Positions 34,042 to 41,917 of a stretch of 64,000 nt of DNA are shown one piece after another. Under the pieces are notes generated by a model, which made no database searches, was not told the DNA's origin, and was given only the letters and a program-made list of their open reading frames with translations. Each line of letters begins with the position of its first letter. Position 1 is the first letter of the stretch. This stretch comes from SIG607 sp045537575 (GTDB lineage Bacteria; Bacillota; Clostridia; Oscillospirales; Acutalibacteraceae): assembly GCA_045537575.1 (NCBI GenBank), contig JAZSPU010000018.1:1-64000 (forward strand), written 5' to 3'. The translations under genes were made by a program, and so were the position numbers.

Positions 34042-34065
34042 ATTAAATACCTCCATTTAATGATA

Positions 34066-34081
34066 TGCGCTAATTTGCGCT
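34066..34081. promoter_or_regulatory. Direct repeat in the groESL leader
   Basis: TGCGCT occurs twice, ten bases apart, in TGCGCTAATTTGCGCT, about 25 bp before groES. A perfect AACATATGTT palindrome lies just upstream at 34087-34096. Either could be a regulator site in the place where CIRCE is usually found. Confidence 0.3.
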
Positions 34082-34105
34082 TACATAACATATGTTCTGA
34101 AATAT

Positions 34106-34133
34106 ATTTTAACCCTTTTTATGCAAAAATCAA
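34106..34133 (-). promoter_or_regulatory. Candidate promoter of groESL
   Basis: On the minus strand TTGATT, a 16-nt spacer and TAAAAT. The -35 box lies inside the last codons of the lipid-kinase gene. Confidence 0.55.
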
Positions 34134-35075
34134 GGGCTTTTGGTAATTTTTTTCATTTTTAATCAAAGTATTAACCAGAGAAGCAGGAATTAAAAATTTC
34201 ACAGCGCTCTTTACTATTTCAAAGTCCATTGAGTTAGCCTCAAAAATTTCACCGTCAAGATTAATAGGCACTTTTATATCGGATTTAATAGAAAATTTTT
34301 CTCCTGTACTACTATGAACAAAATTAAGTCCTTTTACATCGCCTTTTTTATATTTACCGATAAAGCGAAGTATTTTAAGTTTACCAATGCCGTCAACAAC
34401 AGTAAAATTTAGCTTACCGTCAAATGGCACGGCATCAGGCGCGGCAAGGTAGCCTCCACCGTAAGCAGGGCCGTTAGCAACAACAGCAAATAAACATTCC
34501 TTTGTTCCTAAATCTTTACCATCAGCACTTAACTTAAGACGGCAACCTATTTTACCTAAAAAGCATTTTGCTATAGCAAGATTATATGCCATACTGCCGC
34601 TCACCAAAGGAAGACGTCTAAAATCTGACATATACTTTGCTACTACAGCATCCATACCTGCCGAGCATCCGTTAAGGCAATAATACTCCCCTGCTTTTAT
34701 TACGTCCATCTTAATAGGCTTTCCTGCAATCTGATCAGCAAGATTTCTAAATGCAATTTTCTTTTCCTTAGGAAAGAATTTTAAAAAGTCGTTAGCTGAA
34801 CCGATAGGTATTACAGCAAGAGTTACGTTATCATATCCCATAACACCGTTAAGAGCTTCAAAAACAGTACCCTTGCCGCCCGCAAGAAAAATCGTTACTT
34901 CATCGCCTTTACTTGCGTGTTCTCTAGCAAAGCGTTTTGCGTCCCCCGGTGCTGTAGTTATCTGCACAGAATATTCAAGTTTATGAGACGAACAATATTC
35001 AGCTATTTCTATTCCAAGCTTTTTTACAGCTCTGCCTTTACCGGCGGCAGGATTGATAATAAAAACGTATCTCAT
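34119..35075 (-). CDS. YegS/DgkB-like lipid kinase family protein with altered GGDGT motif
   Basis: The protein has 318 residues. The N-terminus FIINPAAGKGRA and the later IGSANDF (near residues 93-99) are typical of the diacylglycerol/sphingosine kinase fold, and NGPAYGGGYLAAP is in the C-terminal domain. The nucleotide-binding motif, normally GGDGT, reads GGKGT here (LAGGKGTVFEALNG, near 65-78). Losing that aspartate could impair catalysis, so the protein may have changed function. It follows the RlmL-like gene by four bases on the minus strand and ends where the groESL promoter starts. Confidence 0.82.
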   Translation of the reverse strand: MRYVFIINPAAGKGRAVKKLGIEIAEYCSSHKLEYSVQITTAPGDAKRFAREHASKGDEVTIFLAGGKGTVFEALNGVMGYDNVTLAVIPIGSANDFLKFFPKEKKIAFRNLADQIAGKPIKMDVIKAGEYYCLNGCSAGMDAVVAKYMSDFRRLPLVSGSMAYNLAIAKCFLGKIGCRLKLSADGKDLGTKECLFAVVANGPAYGGGYLAAPDAVPFDGKLNFTVVDGIGKLKILRFIGKYKKGDVKGLNFVHSSTGEKFSIKSDIKVPINLDGEIFEANSMDFEIVKSAVKFLIPASLVNTLIKNEKNYQKPLIFA

Positions 35076-35079
35076 AATT

Positions 35080-36204
35080 TTACCCCTGTTTAAAATACAT
35101 AAACAACTGACATTTTATCATTCCGTTATAAAGTTTACGGCGTTTGTCGGCTTCTCTGCCGAAAAACTTTTCAAATTCATCATGAGGACTGATCATAAAG
35201 TATTTCTGTCCGTCGCCAACTTTAAAACGCTCCCCCATAATTTTATAAAGATTTTCTGCTTCCTTTATATCAAGCAATCTTTCACCATAAGGCGGATTAG
35301 CAAGTATAAGACAACGCTGATTTGGCGGAGTAAAATCCTTTATATCAGCAACACTTGCTTTAACATATTTATCAACACCTGCAAAACGAGCGTTTTTTAG
35401 TGTAAGTTCCACAGCCTGAGGGTCAATATCATACCCTGTTGCAGTAAATTCTATATCGGTTAAAATTTTAGATTGAGCAAGTCCTCTTTCCTGTTGCCAT
35501 ACATCACTACTGATAAATGGAAAACGTTCGGCAGCGAAGTTTCTGCGAAGACCTGGGGCCATTTTTTTAGCCATCATAGCAGCTTCGATAAGCAAAGTAC
35601 CCGAACCGCAAAATGGATCAATACAAACAGTATCGGGAAAAATACGCGCCATATCACAAATTGCAGCAGCAAGTGTTTCCTTTAATGGCGCTGCATTAGC
35701 ATTTCTTCTGTAACCGCGTTTATGTAAGCCTTCGCCTGAAGTATCTATCATCATAGTAACCAAATTCTTATGTATCGAAAATCTGATTTTATATTCAACC
35801 TCTGTTTCCTCAAACCAAGAAATCCCATATTTTGATTTAAGACGTTCAACAATCGCTTTTTTAATGATAGACTGACAATCGGGAATGCTTGAAAGCTGAG
35901 AGTTAATACTCCAGCCGTTTACGGGAAAAGCATCCTTTTTGCCAATAAAATTTTCCCAAGGCAAAGATTTGACATTATCAAAAAGCTCCGAAAAGGATAA
36001 CGCCTCAAATTCACCAACGTTTATAAGAATACGTTCAGCAAATCTGGAATTAATATTGGCTTTTACCAACATACTTTCATCACCGATAAGCTTGACTCTG
36101 CCATTTTCAGCAAAAACATCGGTAAAACCCATACGTCTGAACTCGTCAGCAGCTATTCCTTCAATTCCAAAAAGGCAGGGCGCAATTAAATTAAATTTAC
36201 TCAT
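35080..36204 (-). CDS. rlmL: RlmL/YpsC-type rRNA guanine-N2 methyltransferase
   Basis: The protein has 374 residues. A THUMP domain occupies about residues 1-155, followed by a SAM-dependent methyltransferase domain with DPFCGSGTLLIEAAMMA near 196-212 and the catalytic NPPYGERL near 305-312. This is the layout of 23S rRNA m2G methyltransferases of the RlmL/YpsC group; the exact target base is inferred from family. It lies 15 bp after the fumarase gene, and the lipid kinase follows four bases later. Confidence 0.88.
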   Translation of the reverse strand: MSKFNLIAPCLFGIEGIAADEFRRMGFTDVFAENGRVKLIGDESMLVKANINSRFAERILINVGEFEALSFSELFDNVKSLPWENFIGKKDAFPVNGWSINSQLSSIPDCQSIIKKAIVERLKSKYGISWFEETEVEYKIRFSIHKNLVTMMIDTSGEGLHKRGYRRNANAAPLKETLAAAICDMARIFPDTVCIDPFCGSGTLLIEAAMMAKKMAPGLRRNFAAERFPFISSDVWQQERGLAQSKILTDIEFTATGYDIDPQAVELTLKNARFAGVDKYVKASVADIKDFTPPNQRCLILANPPYGERLLDIKEAENLYKIMGERFKVGDGQKYFMISPHDEFEKFFGREADKRRKLYNGMIKCQLFMYFKQG

Positions 36205-36219
36205 ATTAAATTCCTTACA

Positions 36220-37062
36220 TTATATTTTTACTACAATATGTCTTGTTACATGACAGCCTATATTTACAGCTACCGGCAAACCTGCTATATGAGTCGGCGC
36301 TGTTTCAATATTTACATACAAGGCTGTTGTGTCGCCGCCAAAACCTTGGGGCCCTATGTCAAGTTCATTAATTCTCTCAAGTAGTTCACATTCAAGTTCT
36401 TTGTAAAACGGATCAGTATTTCTTTCCTGTGCGCTTCTGCAAAGAGCTTTCTTAGAAAGTAAGGCGCATTGTTCAAAATCTCCGCCGATTCCTACTCCCA
36501 CTACCATAGGAGGACACGGATTCGAAGCAGCGGCTTTTACTACATCAACCACAGCGTCAACTACACCTTTTCTTCCCGCTGCAGGAGTCAGCATAATCAC
36601 CTTACTCATATTTTCACTACCAAAACCTTTTGGCGCAACGGTAATCTCAACCTCGTCGCCGTCAACTATTTCAGTATGTATAATCGCAGGAGTATTATCT
36701 TCCGTATTAACTCGGTTTAAGGGATCTGATACAACCGATTTTCTGAGCATTCCCGAAGCATAACCGTTTTTCACACCAACGTTGACTGCTTCATATAAAG
36801 AGCCATCGGTAAAATGAACATCTTGTCCGATTTTTAAAAAAATCACAGCCATCCCTGTATCCTGACAAATCGGGATATTCATTTCTTTAGCGGCATCAAT
36901 ATTTTCAAGAATATCGCCAAGCACACACTTAGCGGTATTATTGCTTTCGCAGTTATAACATTCATTAATTCTGCACACCAAATCATCAGGCAATATTTTA
37001 TTAGCTTTTATACAAAGCTTCTCAACTTCATCCCTTATGATCTTTACAGAAAGTTCCCTCAC
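36220..37062 (-). CDS. Class I fumarate hydratase, alpha subunit
   Basis: The protein has 280 residues and corresponds to the N-terminal half of class I fumarases (TtdA/FumA N-terminal type), which bind an oxygen-sensitive 4Fe-4S cluster. The cluster ligands fit CQDTGMAVIF near residue 66, CALLSKKAL and NIGCHVTRH near the end. PMVVGVGIGGDF is also characteristic. L-tartrate dehydratase alpha is an alternative. The beta subunit is not adjacent. The start is a GTG after AAAGGAT. A terminator for the preceding operon ends 20 bp before it, so its promoter is not clear. Confidence 0.88.
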   Translation of the reverse strand: MRELSVKIIRDEVEKLCIKANKILPDDLVCRINECYNCESNNTAKCVLGDILENIDAAKEMNIPICQDTGMAVIFLKIGQDVHFTDGSLYEAVNVGVKNGYASGMLRKSVVSDPLNRVNTEDNTPAIIHTEIVDGDEVEITVAPKGFGSENMSKVIMLTPAAGRKGVVDAVVDVVKAAASNPCPPMVVGVGIGGDFEQCALLSKKALCRSAQERNTDPFYKELECELLERINELDIGPQGFGGDTTALYVNIETAPTHIAGLPVAVNIGCHVTRHIVVKI

Positions 37063-37081
37063 AAAATTACATCCTTTCAGT

Positions 37082-37106
37082 AAAAAAGGCAGACATAAAG
37101 TCTGCC
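37082..37106 (-). terminator. Terminator of the yab operon
   Basis: GGCAGAC-ATAAA-GTCTGCC is a 7-bp hairpin followed on the minus strand by six T residues, 13 bp after the yabR stop. Confidence 0.85.
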
Positions 37107-37118
37107 AAATAAGTGAAA

Positions 37119-37571
37119 TTACTTAACACCGGCACCGCGTTTTGAACGACGAGTCTCAGGGTTTTTGCGTTTTAAGTCAGAAAATTTTTCATCACTGGTC
37201 TGCTTAAAACGATTCATCATTTCCTCAAAAGATACGGGTTCTTGCTTTTTAGGTGCCCAAGTATAAGAGGAATCAATTTTAGGCTGTTCACGTACAGGAG
37301 AACTCTTCTTTTTATCAAAACGTTCCTTTTTAGGCTCTTCTTGTGCGCGTTTAATACTGAGACTGATTTTTCCATCATCCCCAACACTTAACACCTTCAT
37401 CTTAACGGTATCGTTTTCTTTAACAAATTCACGAATATCGGTAACGTAACTTCTGGCAACCTCCGAAATATGTACCATACCGCTAATGTTATCACCTAAA
37501 TCAACGAAAACTCCGAAATTAGTGATACCGGTAATTTTTCCTTCAACAATCTGTCCTACTTCAACCTGCAT
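37119..37571 (-). CDS. yabR: S1-domain RNA-binding protein (YabR type)
   Basis: The protein has 150 residues. One S1 domain at residues 1-70 reads VGQIVEGKITGITNFGVFVDL and GMVHISEVARSYVTDI. The rest is basic, low-complexity and probably disordered, with KKERFDKKKSS and a C-terminal RRSKRG. It belongs to the GSP13/YabR group that associates with ribosomal RNA. It is the last gene of the yab cluster, as in Bacillus subtilis, 30 bp after divIC. Confidence 0.88.
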   Translation of the reverse strand: MQVEVGQIVEGKITGITNFGVFVDLGDNISGMVHISEVARSYVTDIREFVKENDTVKMKVLSVGDDGKISLSIKRAQEEPKKERFDKKKSSPVREQPKIDSSYTWAPKKQEPVSFEEMMNRFKQTSDEKFSDLKRKNPETRRSKRGAGVK

Positions 37572-37601
37572 AAACTATGCATTTCCCCCTTAATTTTTGT
37601 T

Positions 37602-37886
37602 TCAATTTCCCGAAACATCTATAAAAACCTGCTCGTCCGCAAATACATAACCTAGTCTGTCTCGAGCGGCTTTTTCAATAATTTTAACTTCATTGCCTTC
37701 GGCTAAAAGATTTTTGTATTCATCAATTTTTCGCTCGGTTTCGGCAATTTGTTCATTATATTCATCAAGTTTTTTCTTACCGTCAGCAAGTTCTGTCCAC
37801 AAAGAAGAAAGAGAATATATAAGATAAACAGAAACGCAAAGTACAAGAACACGTAAGATAATACTTCTATCCTTCTTTTTCTTCAT
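37602..37886 (-). CDS. divIC: Septum formation initiator, DivIC/FtsB family
   Basis: The protein has 94 residues with a short basic cytoplasmic N-terminus (MKKKKDR). One membrane helix at about residues 8-28 is followed by a coiled coil at about 30-62 (ADGKKKLDEYNEQIAETERKI in part). The C-terminal RDRLGYVFADEQVFIDV is the conserved end. It acts in the division complex with FtsL and DivIB. The ATG after GGAGTTGGCT is used; a GTG four codons earlier overlaps that site. Its place between yabQ and yabR is conserved in spore-formers. Confidence 0.9.
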   Translation of the reverse strand: MKKKKDRSIILRVLVLCVSVYLIYSLSSLWTELADGKKKLDEYNEQIAETERKIDEYKNLLAEGNEVKIIEKAARDRLGYVFADEQVFIDVSGN

Positions 37887-37936
37887 AGCCAACTCCACAA
37901 TAAATTAATTCATAATGATTATACAACAACTTTATA

Positions 37937-38368
37937 CTATCTTTCAAGAGTTTTTTTATCTCTATTTCTTATTTTTAATAACTTTTTTGCATTTTTTACT
38001 ATCAACGACACACTTTTTCCGATAATTGAGCCTATTTTATTAAAAATCTTTATAAAAAATTTAAGTAAAAAAACTGCAACCGGCAAAAGCAAACGTGATA
38101 ATGTGATACGATAAAAGAAAAAGCCCAAAACGATTGATACAATTACATAAGCTCTTACTTCACCGTTACATCTAGCCATCAGCAGTAAGAAAGTAATAAA
38201 AGTAGCTACCAAAAAGAATAAAATATCTTCAATAAATACAGTGATTTTTTTGTGTTTGAAGCTTTGTCTTAAAGTGCGAAAGAAATCGAAAAAAAAGGAT
38301 AGAAAAATACCGACTACAACTGCGCACAAAAAAGATATAAGTTGATTTTTTACAGTAATTTCCCACAT
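37937..38368 (-). CDS. yabQ: Spore cortex biosynthesis membrane protein YabQ
   Basis: The protein has 143 residues and about four membrane helices (10-30, 45-65, 70-90, 92-112), with a basic C-terminal tail. It begins MWEITVKNQLISFLCAVVVG and has FFFDFFRTLRQ after the first helix, as in YabQ. It is needed for cortex formation in the outer forespore membrane of Bacillus. It lies two bases after yabP. Confidence 0.85.
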   Translation of the reverse strand: MWEITVKNQLISFLCAVVVGIFLSFFFDFFRTLRQSFKHKKITVFIEDILFFLVATFITFLLLMARCNGEVRAYVIVSIVLGFFFYRITLSRLLLPVAVFLLKFFIKIFNKIGSIIGKSVSLIVKNAKKLLKIRNRDKKTLER

Positions 38369-38370
38369 AA

Positions 38371-38649
38371 TTATTTAAACAGTTTACCCATAAAGGAGCT
38401 TTTGCCTTTCGTGTCATTAAGATACACTACCGCATTAATTTTTCCTTCTATCTCCATATCGCCTGTTTCGTTGCCGAAATTAAGTATTTTTAGTTCAATT
38501 CCTTTAATTACTAATTTTCCGAGAACAGTCAAAACAGTAATTGTTTCCTCATCAAAGCTTAATATATCTACAACTCCTGTAAGTCTCATTTTCTTTCTGT
38601 TTTCAAGCTCGATATTATGCTCTTTATTATTTGACATTATATCATTCAT
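38371..38649 (-). CDS. yabP: Sporulation protein YabP
   Basis: The protein has 92 residues. It includes HNIELENRKKMRLTGVVDI and SFDEETITVLTVLGKLVIKG, typical of the YabP/YqfC family, and ends KGKSSFMGKLFK. The ATG after GGAAGGTGATTTTTTT is used; a start 19 codons earlier would overlap rqcP. Together with YabQ it supports spore cortex assembly. Confidence 0.88.
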   Translation of the reverse strand: MNDIMSNNKEHNIELENRKKMRLTGVVDILSFDEETITVLTVLGKLVIKGIELKILNFGNETGDMEIEGKINAVVYLNDTKGKSSFMGKLFK

Positions 38650-38698
38650 AAAAAAATCACCTTCCACAATAATATATTGCAAAAGGTAGATTAATATG

Positions 38699-38941
38699 TT
38701 ATTCAATTATTTTGTAAAGAGAAACAGCGTCATCCTTCTTTACAGTTTCCACAACCTGTATTACTTGAGCTTTTACGGTTCTGGTTCCAAATTCGATTTC
38801 AATAATATCACCGACTTTAACATCATAAGATGCTCTTGCGACCTTGCCGTTAACCATAACTCTTCCGGCATCACATGCTTCATTAGCAATAGTACGTCTT
38901 TTGATAATACGTGAAATCTTTAAATACTTATCAAGTCTCAT
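38699..38941 (-). CDS. rqcP: S4-domain ribosome quality-control factor RqcP (YabO)
   Basis: The protein has 80 residues, essentially one S4 domain: MRLDKYLKISRIIKRRTIAN, then GRVMVNGKVARASYDVKVGD. The family member in Bacillus (RqcP/YabO) binds stalled 50S subunits and helps RqcH add alanine tails. It follows the HU terminator, so it is either read through or has a promoter I cannot identify. AGGAG precedes the ATG. It opens the rqcP-yabP-yabQ-divIC-yabR group. Confidence 0.9.
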   Translation of the reverse strand: MRLDKYLKISRIIKRRTIANEACDAGRVMVNGKVARASYDVKVGDIIEIEFGTRTVKAQVIQVVETVKKDDAVSLYKIIE

Positions 38942-38952
38942 AAAATTCTCCT

Positions 38953-38983
38953 ATAAAAAACCGAGCCACCCGAATGGGTGGCA
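38953..38983 (-). terminator. Terminator after the HU gene
   Basis: GCCACCC-GAAT-GGGTGGC pairs fully and is followed on the minus strand by TCGG and six T residues, 10 bp after the HU stop. Confidence 0.85.
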
Positions 38984-38992
38984 TCTGATTTA

Positions 38993-39262
38993 TTAGATAG
39001 CATCTTTGAAAGCTTTACCAGCTTTAAATACAGGAGCCTTAGAAGCAGCGATTTCAATCTTAGCTTTAGTCTTAGGATTGATACCGGTTCTTGCAGCACG
39101 CTCACGTACTTCGAAAGTACCAAAACCAACTAAAGTAACTTTTTCGCCGGCTTTGAGTTCAGCTTCAACAGTCTCGATGAAAGCAGCGAGAGCCTTGTCA
39201 GCATCCTTCTTTGCGATACCGGCTTTTTCAGCGATAGCAGCAATAAGTTCTGTTTTGTTCAT
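38993..39262 (-). CDS. hup: Nucleoid protein HU
   Basis: The protein has 89 residues. MNKTELIAAIAEKAGIAKKDADKAL is the helical N-terminus, and GFGTFEVRERAARTGINPKT contains the DNA-binding beta arm. It compacts DNA as a dimer. The ATG after GGAGGTTATCACT is used. A TATAAT lies just upstream, so it probably has its own strong promoter between mazG and itself. HU is inserted in a position that in Bacillus lies between mazG and yabO directly. Confidence 0.95.
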   Translation of the reverse strand: MNKTELIAAIAEKAGIAKKDADKALAAFIETVEAELKAGEKVTLVGFGTFEVRERAARTGINPKTKAKIEIAASKAPVFKAGKAFKDAI

Positions 39263-39290
39263 AGTGATAACCTCCATTATAATATTTTCA

Positions 39291-39306
39291 ACAGTACTAA
39301 ACTGTA
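39291..39306. promoter_or_regulatory. Palindrome upstream of HU
   Basis: ACAGTACTAAACTGTA contains inverted arms ACAGT/ACTGT and lies just upstream of the -10 region of HU. It differs by a single inserted base from ACAGTATAAACTGTA found before the solute-binding protein gene. Confidence 0.3.
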
Positions 39307-39311
39307 TGAAA

Positions 39312-40115
39312 TCAATCAATTTTTGCTTTTTCCCAATATTCATCAAGCTTGTCCGCAGACAAGTCCTTAATATCATATCCGTCAGCAATAATTTTTCTTT
39401 CAGCTTTTTCGAATCTATCGGTAAATTTTACGGTAGAACGACTAAGAGCTTCTTCACAGTCAATTCCCAAAAGCCTGCCGACGTTTACAACCGAGAAAAG
39501 CAAATCGCCAAGTTCTTCGATAAGCTTAGCCTTATCCCCTTTTGACAGTTCAGACTTAAGTTCGCTTGATTCCTCACCAATTTTCTCAAAAGCATCTATA
39601 GCACTAGCAAAATCATAGCCTGCTTTTGAAGCGCGCTTTTGAACCTTCTGTGCCCTGAGCAATGCGGGAAAAGCGGCAGGAACACTTTTAAGTGTATCCG
39701 AATAGGTTTCCTGAGACTTTTCCACACGTTTAAGTTTCTCCCAATTATCGAGAACCTTTTCAGATGTCTCAGCAACAACATCACCGAAAACGTGGGGATG
39801 ACGATAAACCAGCTTTTTAGACACGCCGTCAACAACATCAGAAAAATCAAATTTATTTTCCTCTTCTGCCATAATTGCGTGAAAAACAACCTGCATAAGC
39901 ACATCGCCTAATTCTTCGCACATATCGGTTGCGTCGTCACGGTCTATCGCATCAACAGCTTCATAAGTCTCTTCAAGAAAATTATTTCTGATAGATGCGT
40001 GAGTTTGCTCTTTATCCCAAGGACAACCGTCAGGAGCTCTGAGTTTTCTCATAATTTGCAAAAACTCATCTATTGTATATTTTTCTTTACAATACTCTGT
40101 ATATAAATTTACCAT
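39312..40115 (-). CDS. mazG: Nucleoside triphosphate pyrophosphohydrolase MazG
   Basis: The protein has 267 residues and two MazG helical units. The first has CPWDKEQTHASIRNNFLEETYE and ELGDVLMQVVFHA near residues 31-80. The second has EESSELKSEL and EELGDLLFSVVNVGR near 180-215. The EExxE and ExxD metal sites are present in both. It hydrolyses NTPs, including damaged or ppGpp-related ones, to the monophosphate. In the Bacillus cluster the equivalent yabN follows the SpoVB-like gene, as here. The start is an ATG after TTTAGGTGAAATT. Confidence 0.93.
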   Translation of the reverse strand: MVNLYTEYCKEKYTIDEFLQIMRKLRAPDGCPWDKEQTHASIRNNFLEETYEAVDAIDRDDATDMCEELGDVLMQVVFHAIMAEEENKFDFSDVVDGVSKKLVYRHPHVFGDVVAETSEKVLDNWEKLKRVEKSQETYSDTLKSVPAAFPALLRAQKVQKRASKAGYDFASAIDAFEKIGEESSELKSELSKGDKAKLIEELGDLLFSVVNVGRLLGIDCEEALSRSTVKFTDRFEKAERKIIADGYDIKDLSADKLDEYWEKAKID

Positions 40116-40192
40116 AATTTCACCTAAAAATCAATAGTTGTTTAAGAAATTTTGTTAAAAAAACACCAAATTACACATAATTTTTACAATTT

Positions 40193-41917
40193 TTACTTAA
40201 TAATGTGCAATTTTTCAAGAAATCTTGCTATCGTTTTGCCTTTTGGGAAGCCTTCTATATCTTCTTTGCTCAAAGTTTTAAGGGCAAATAGCACCACTAA
40301 ATAAACGATTACAGCTACAGCTACTCCGCAAATCGTGGCTATAAAATCGCCTTTTCCAAGCTTTGTAATAAGGGTTGAAACAAAGAATGCACAAACTCCG
40401 CAACACAGCGCAGATATAAACGGTTTAACAATAACAGCAAAGAAGTTAAACTTAACACCGGTATGCTTAATAAGGCAATACATATTAGAAGCAAAAATAA
40501 ATACATAGCAAAGAGTTGTACCGATAGGAGCACCCATTATATTAAATTCGGGACGACCTACAAGTACCGCATTAACAACTATCTTAAGAACAGCGCCTAT
40601 AGCAATATTTCTTACGGGAAGCATTGGCTTACCAATTGCCTGCAGCATATTTGTCATGGGAACACTAAGTCCTGAAAATACAGCTGCAACGCCAAGCATT
40701 CGAAGTAAAGGAGCGCCTATTTCAACAGGAGCGACACCTTTATACAAAAGTCCCATTACGTTGGGAGCTATTGCGCAAAGTCCAATACCTGCAGGAATTG
40801 CTATAACCGCAGTTGTACGCAGTATAGTTTCCATAGTCTTTTTAACAGCCACCATATTCTTTTCTACCCAAACTGTAGTAAGAAAAGGAACCGAACCAAT
40901 ACCTAAAGTTGCGGTAATTGTGGGAATCAGATTATAAAACACATATGCTTCGCCTCTTATACCATATAAAAATGTTGGCATATTTGAGGGAGATAGCAAT
41001 TCTCTTCCGAGAGAAGATGCAGTAGCGTTATAATCCGCAACAGAGGCGGCGTACATATTAGATACGTATTCAAAAGAATCAGCCATAACGTTTTTAAGCT
41101 GCCATTTTACCATAAAAGTATCAATAAACAGCGTAATGTTATTTGCCAAAGAGCTTAATGCAACGGGTATAGCAATTACAAGAAGCGCCTTTAAAATCAC
41201 CTTTCCCGTACTGCTTTCGGGAGCGCTTTCGTAAGCTTTATTATCTATTGAGTCTCCAATGAATTTATGCCGCAAAATAAGGAAGGCAGCAGCCGCAATA
41301 GTACCAACCATAATTCCGCCAAGCGCACCTGCCGCAGCATAAGCAACATTAGAGGTAATTTTAAGAACTATATATGCAAAAGAAAAACCGAGAATCAGTT
41401 TTCCAAGCGCCTCAATAATATCGGAAACGGCAGTTGGATACATATTGTGCAGTCCTTCATAGTATCCTCTGTAAGCAGACATATAACTGCAGAAAAGTAT
41501 TGTAGGAGCTATCATCAGCACACATACAGCAACATTTTTCGCATCCGTCACATTATCGGTAGTAGAAACCGCATAAAAATAGGTTGCGCAAAGCATAATT
41601 ATAAAACCTGCAATGCCTGTAACCAGAAAAGCCTTTTGAGCAATATTCAAGGTTTTACGGGCATCTTTAAGTTTTCCCTGCGCAACAGAAGCGGCAGTAA
41701 GGCGCGAAACCGCAATAGGAAGTCCCGCCATCGAAAGCGCATATATCGGCAAAAACAAATCATACGCAGATGAAAAATATCCAAACCCAAGGTCGCCGAT
41801 AAGACTTTGAAGAGGAATTTTGAAAATCGCACCTATAATCTTAACTATAACTGTTGAAGCAAGTAAAATTATGGCGCCGCGTTCAAAGTTCTGTTCTTTG
41901 ATTCTCTTTTCTCTCAT
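40193..41917 (-). CDS. SpoVB-like polysaccharide flippase (MOP/MATE superfamily)
   Basis: The protein has 574 residues and about 14 membrane helices. The N-terminal FERGAIILLASTVIVKIIGAIFKIPLQ in part, then YDLFLPIYALSMAGLPIAVSR, are characteristic of the SpoVB/YabM group of lipid-linked oligosaccharide flippases. It may move cell-wall or spore-cortex precursors. Its position before mazG matches yabM of Bacillus. The ATG overlaps the stop of the nucleosidase gene by four bases. SpoVB and YabM cannot be separated on sequence alone. Confidence 0.88.
   Translation of the reverse strand: MREKRIKEQNFERGAIILLASTVIVKIIGAIFKIPLQSLIGDLGFGYFSSAYDLFLPIYALSMAGLPIAVSRLTAASVAQGKLKDARKTLNIAQKAFLVTGIAGFIIMLCATYFYAVSTTDNVTDAKNVAVCVLMIAPTILFCSYMSAYRGYYEGLHNMYPTAVSDIIEALGKLILGFSFAYIVLKITSNVAYAAAGALGGIMVGTIAAAAFLILRHKFIGDSIDNKAYESAPESSTGKVILKALLVIAIPVALSSLANNITLFIDTFMVKWQLKNVMADSFEYVSNMYAASVADYNATASSLGRELLSPSNMPTFLYGIRGEAYVFYNLIPTITATLGIGSVPFLTTVWVEKNMVAVKKTMETILRTTAVIAIPAGIGLCAIAPNVMGLLYKGVAPVEIGAPLLRMLGVAAVFSGLSVPMTNMLQAIGKPMLPVRNIAIGAVLKIVVNAVLVGRPEFNIMGAPIGTTLCYVFIFASNMYCLIKHTGVKFNFFAVIVKPFISALCCGVCAFFVSTLITKLGKGDFIATICGVAVAVIVYLVVLFALKTLSKEDIEGFPKGKTIARFLEKLHIIK

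Noticed and set aside
34042..34118. CIRCE operator before groES
   Set aside because: TTAGC and GCGC fragments are present, but not the nine-base arms and nine-base spacing.
37082..37106. Riboswitch or attenuator of the fumarase gene
   Set aside because: The single short hairpin with T-run is better explained as the terminator of the yab operon that ends 13 bp earlier.
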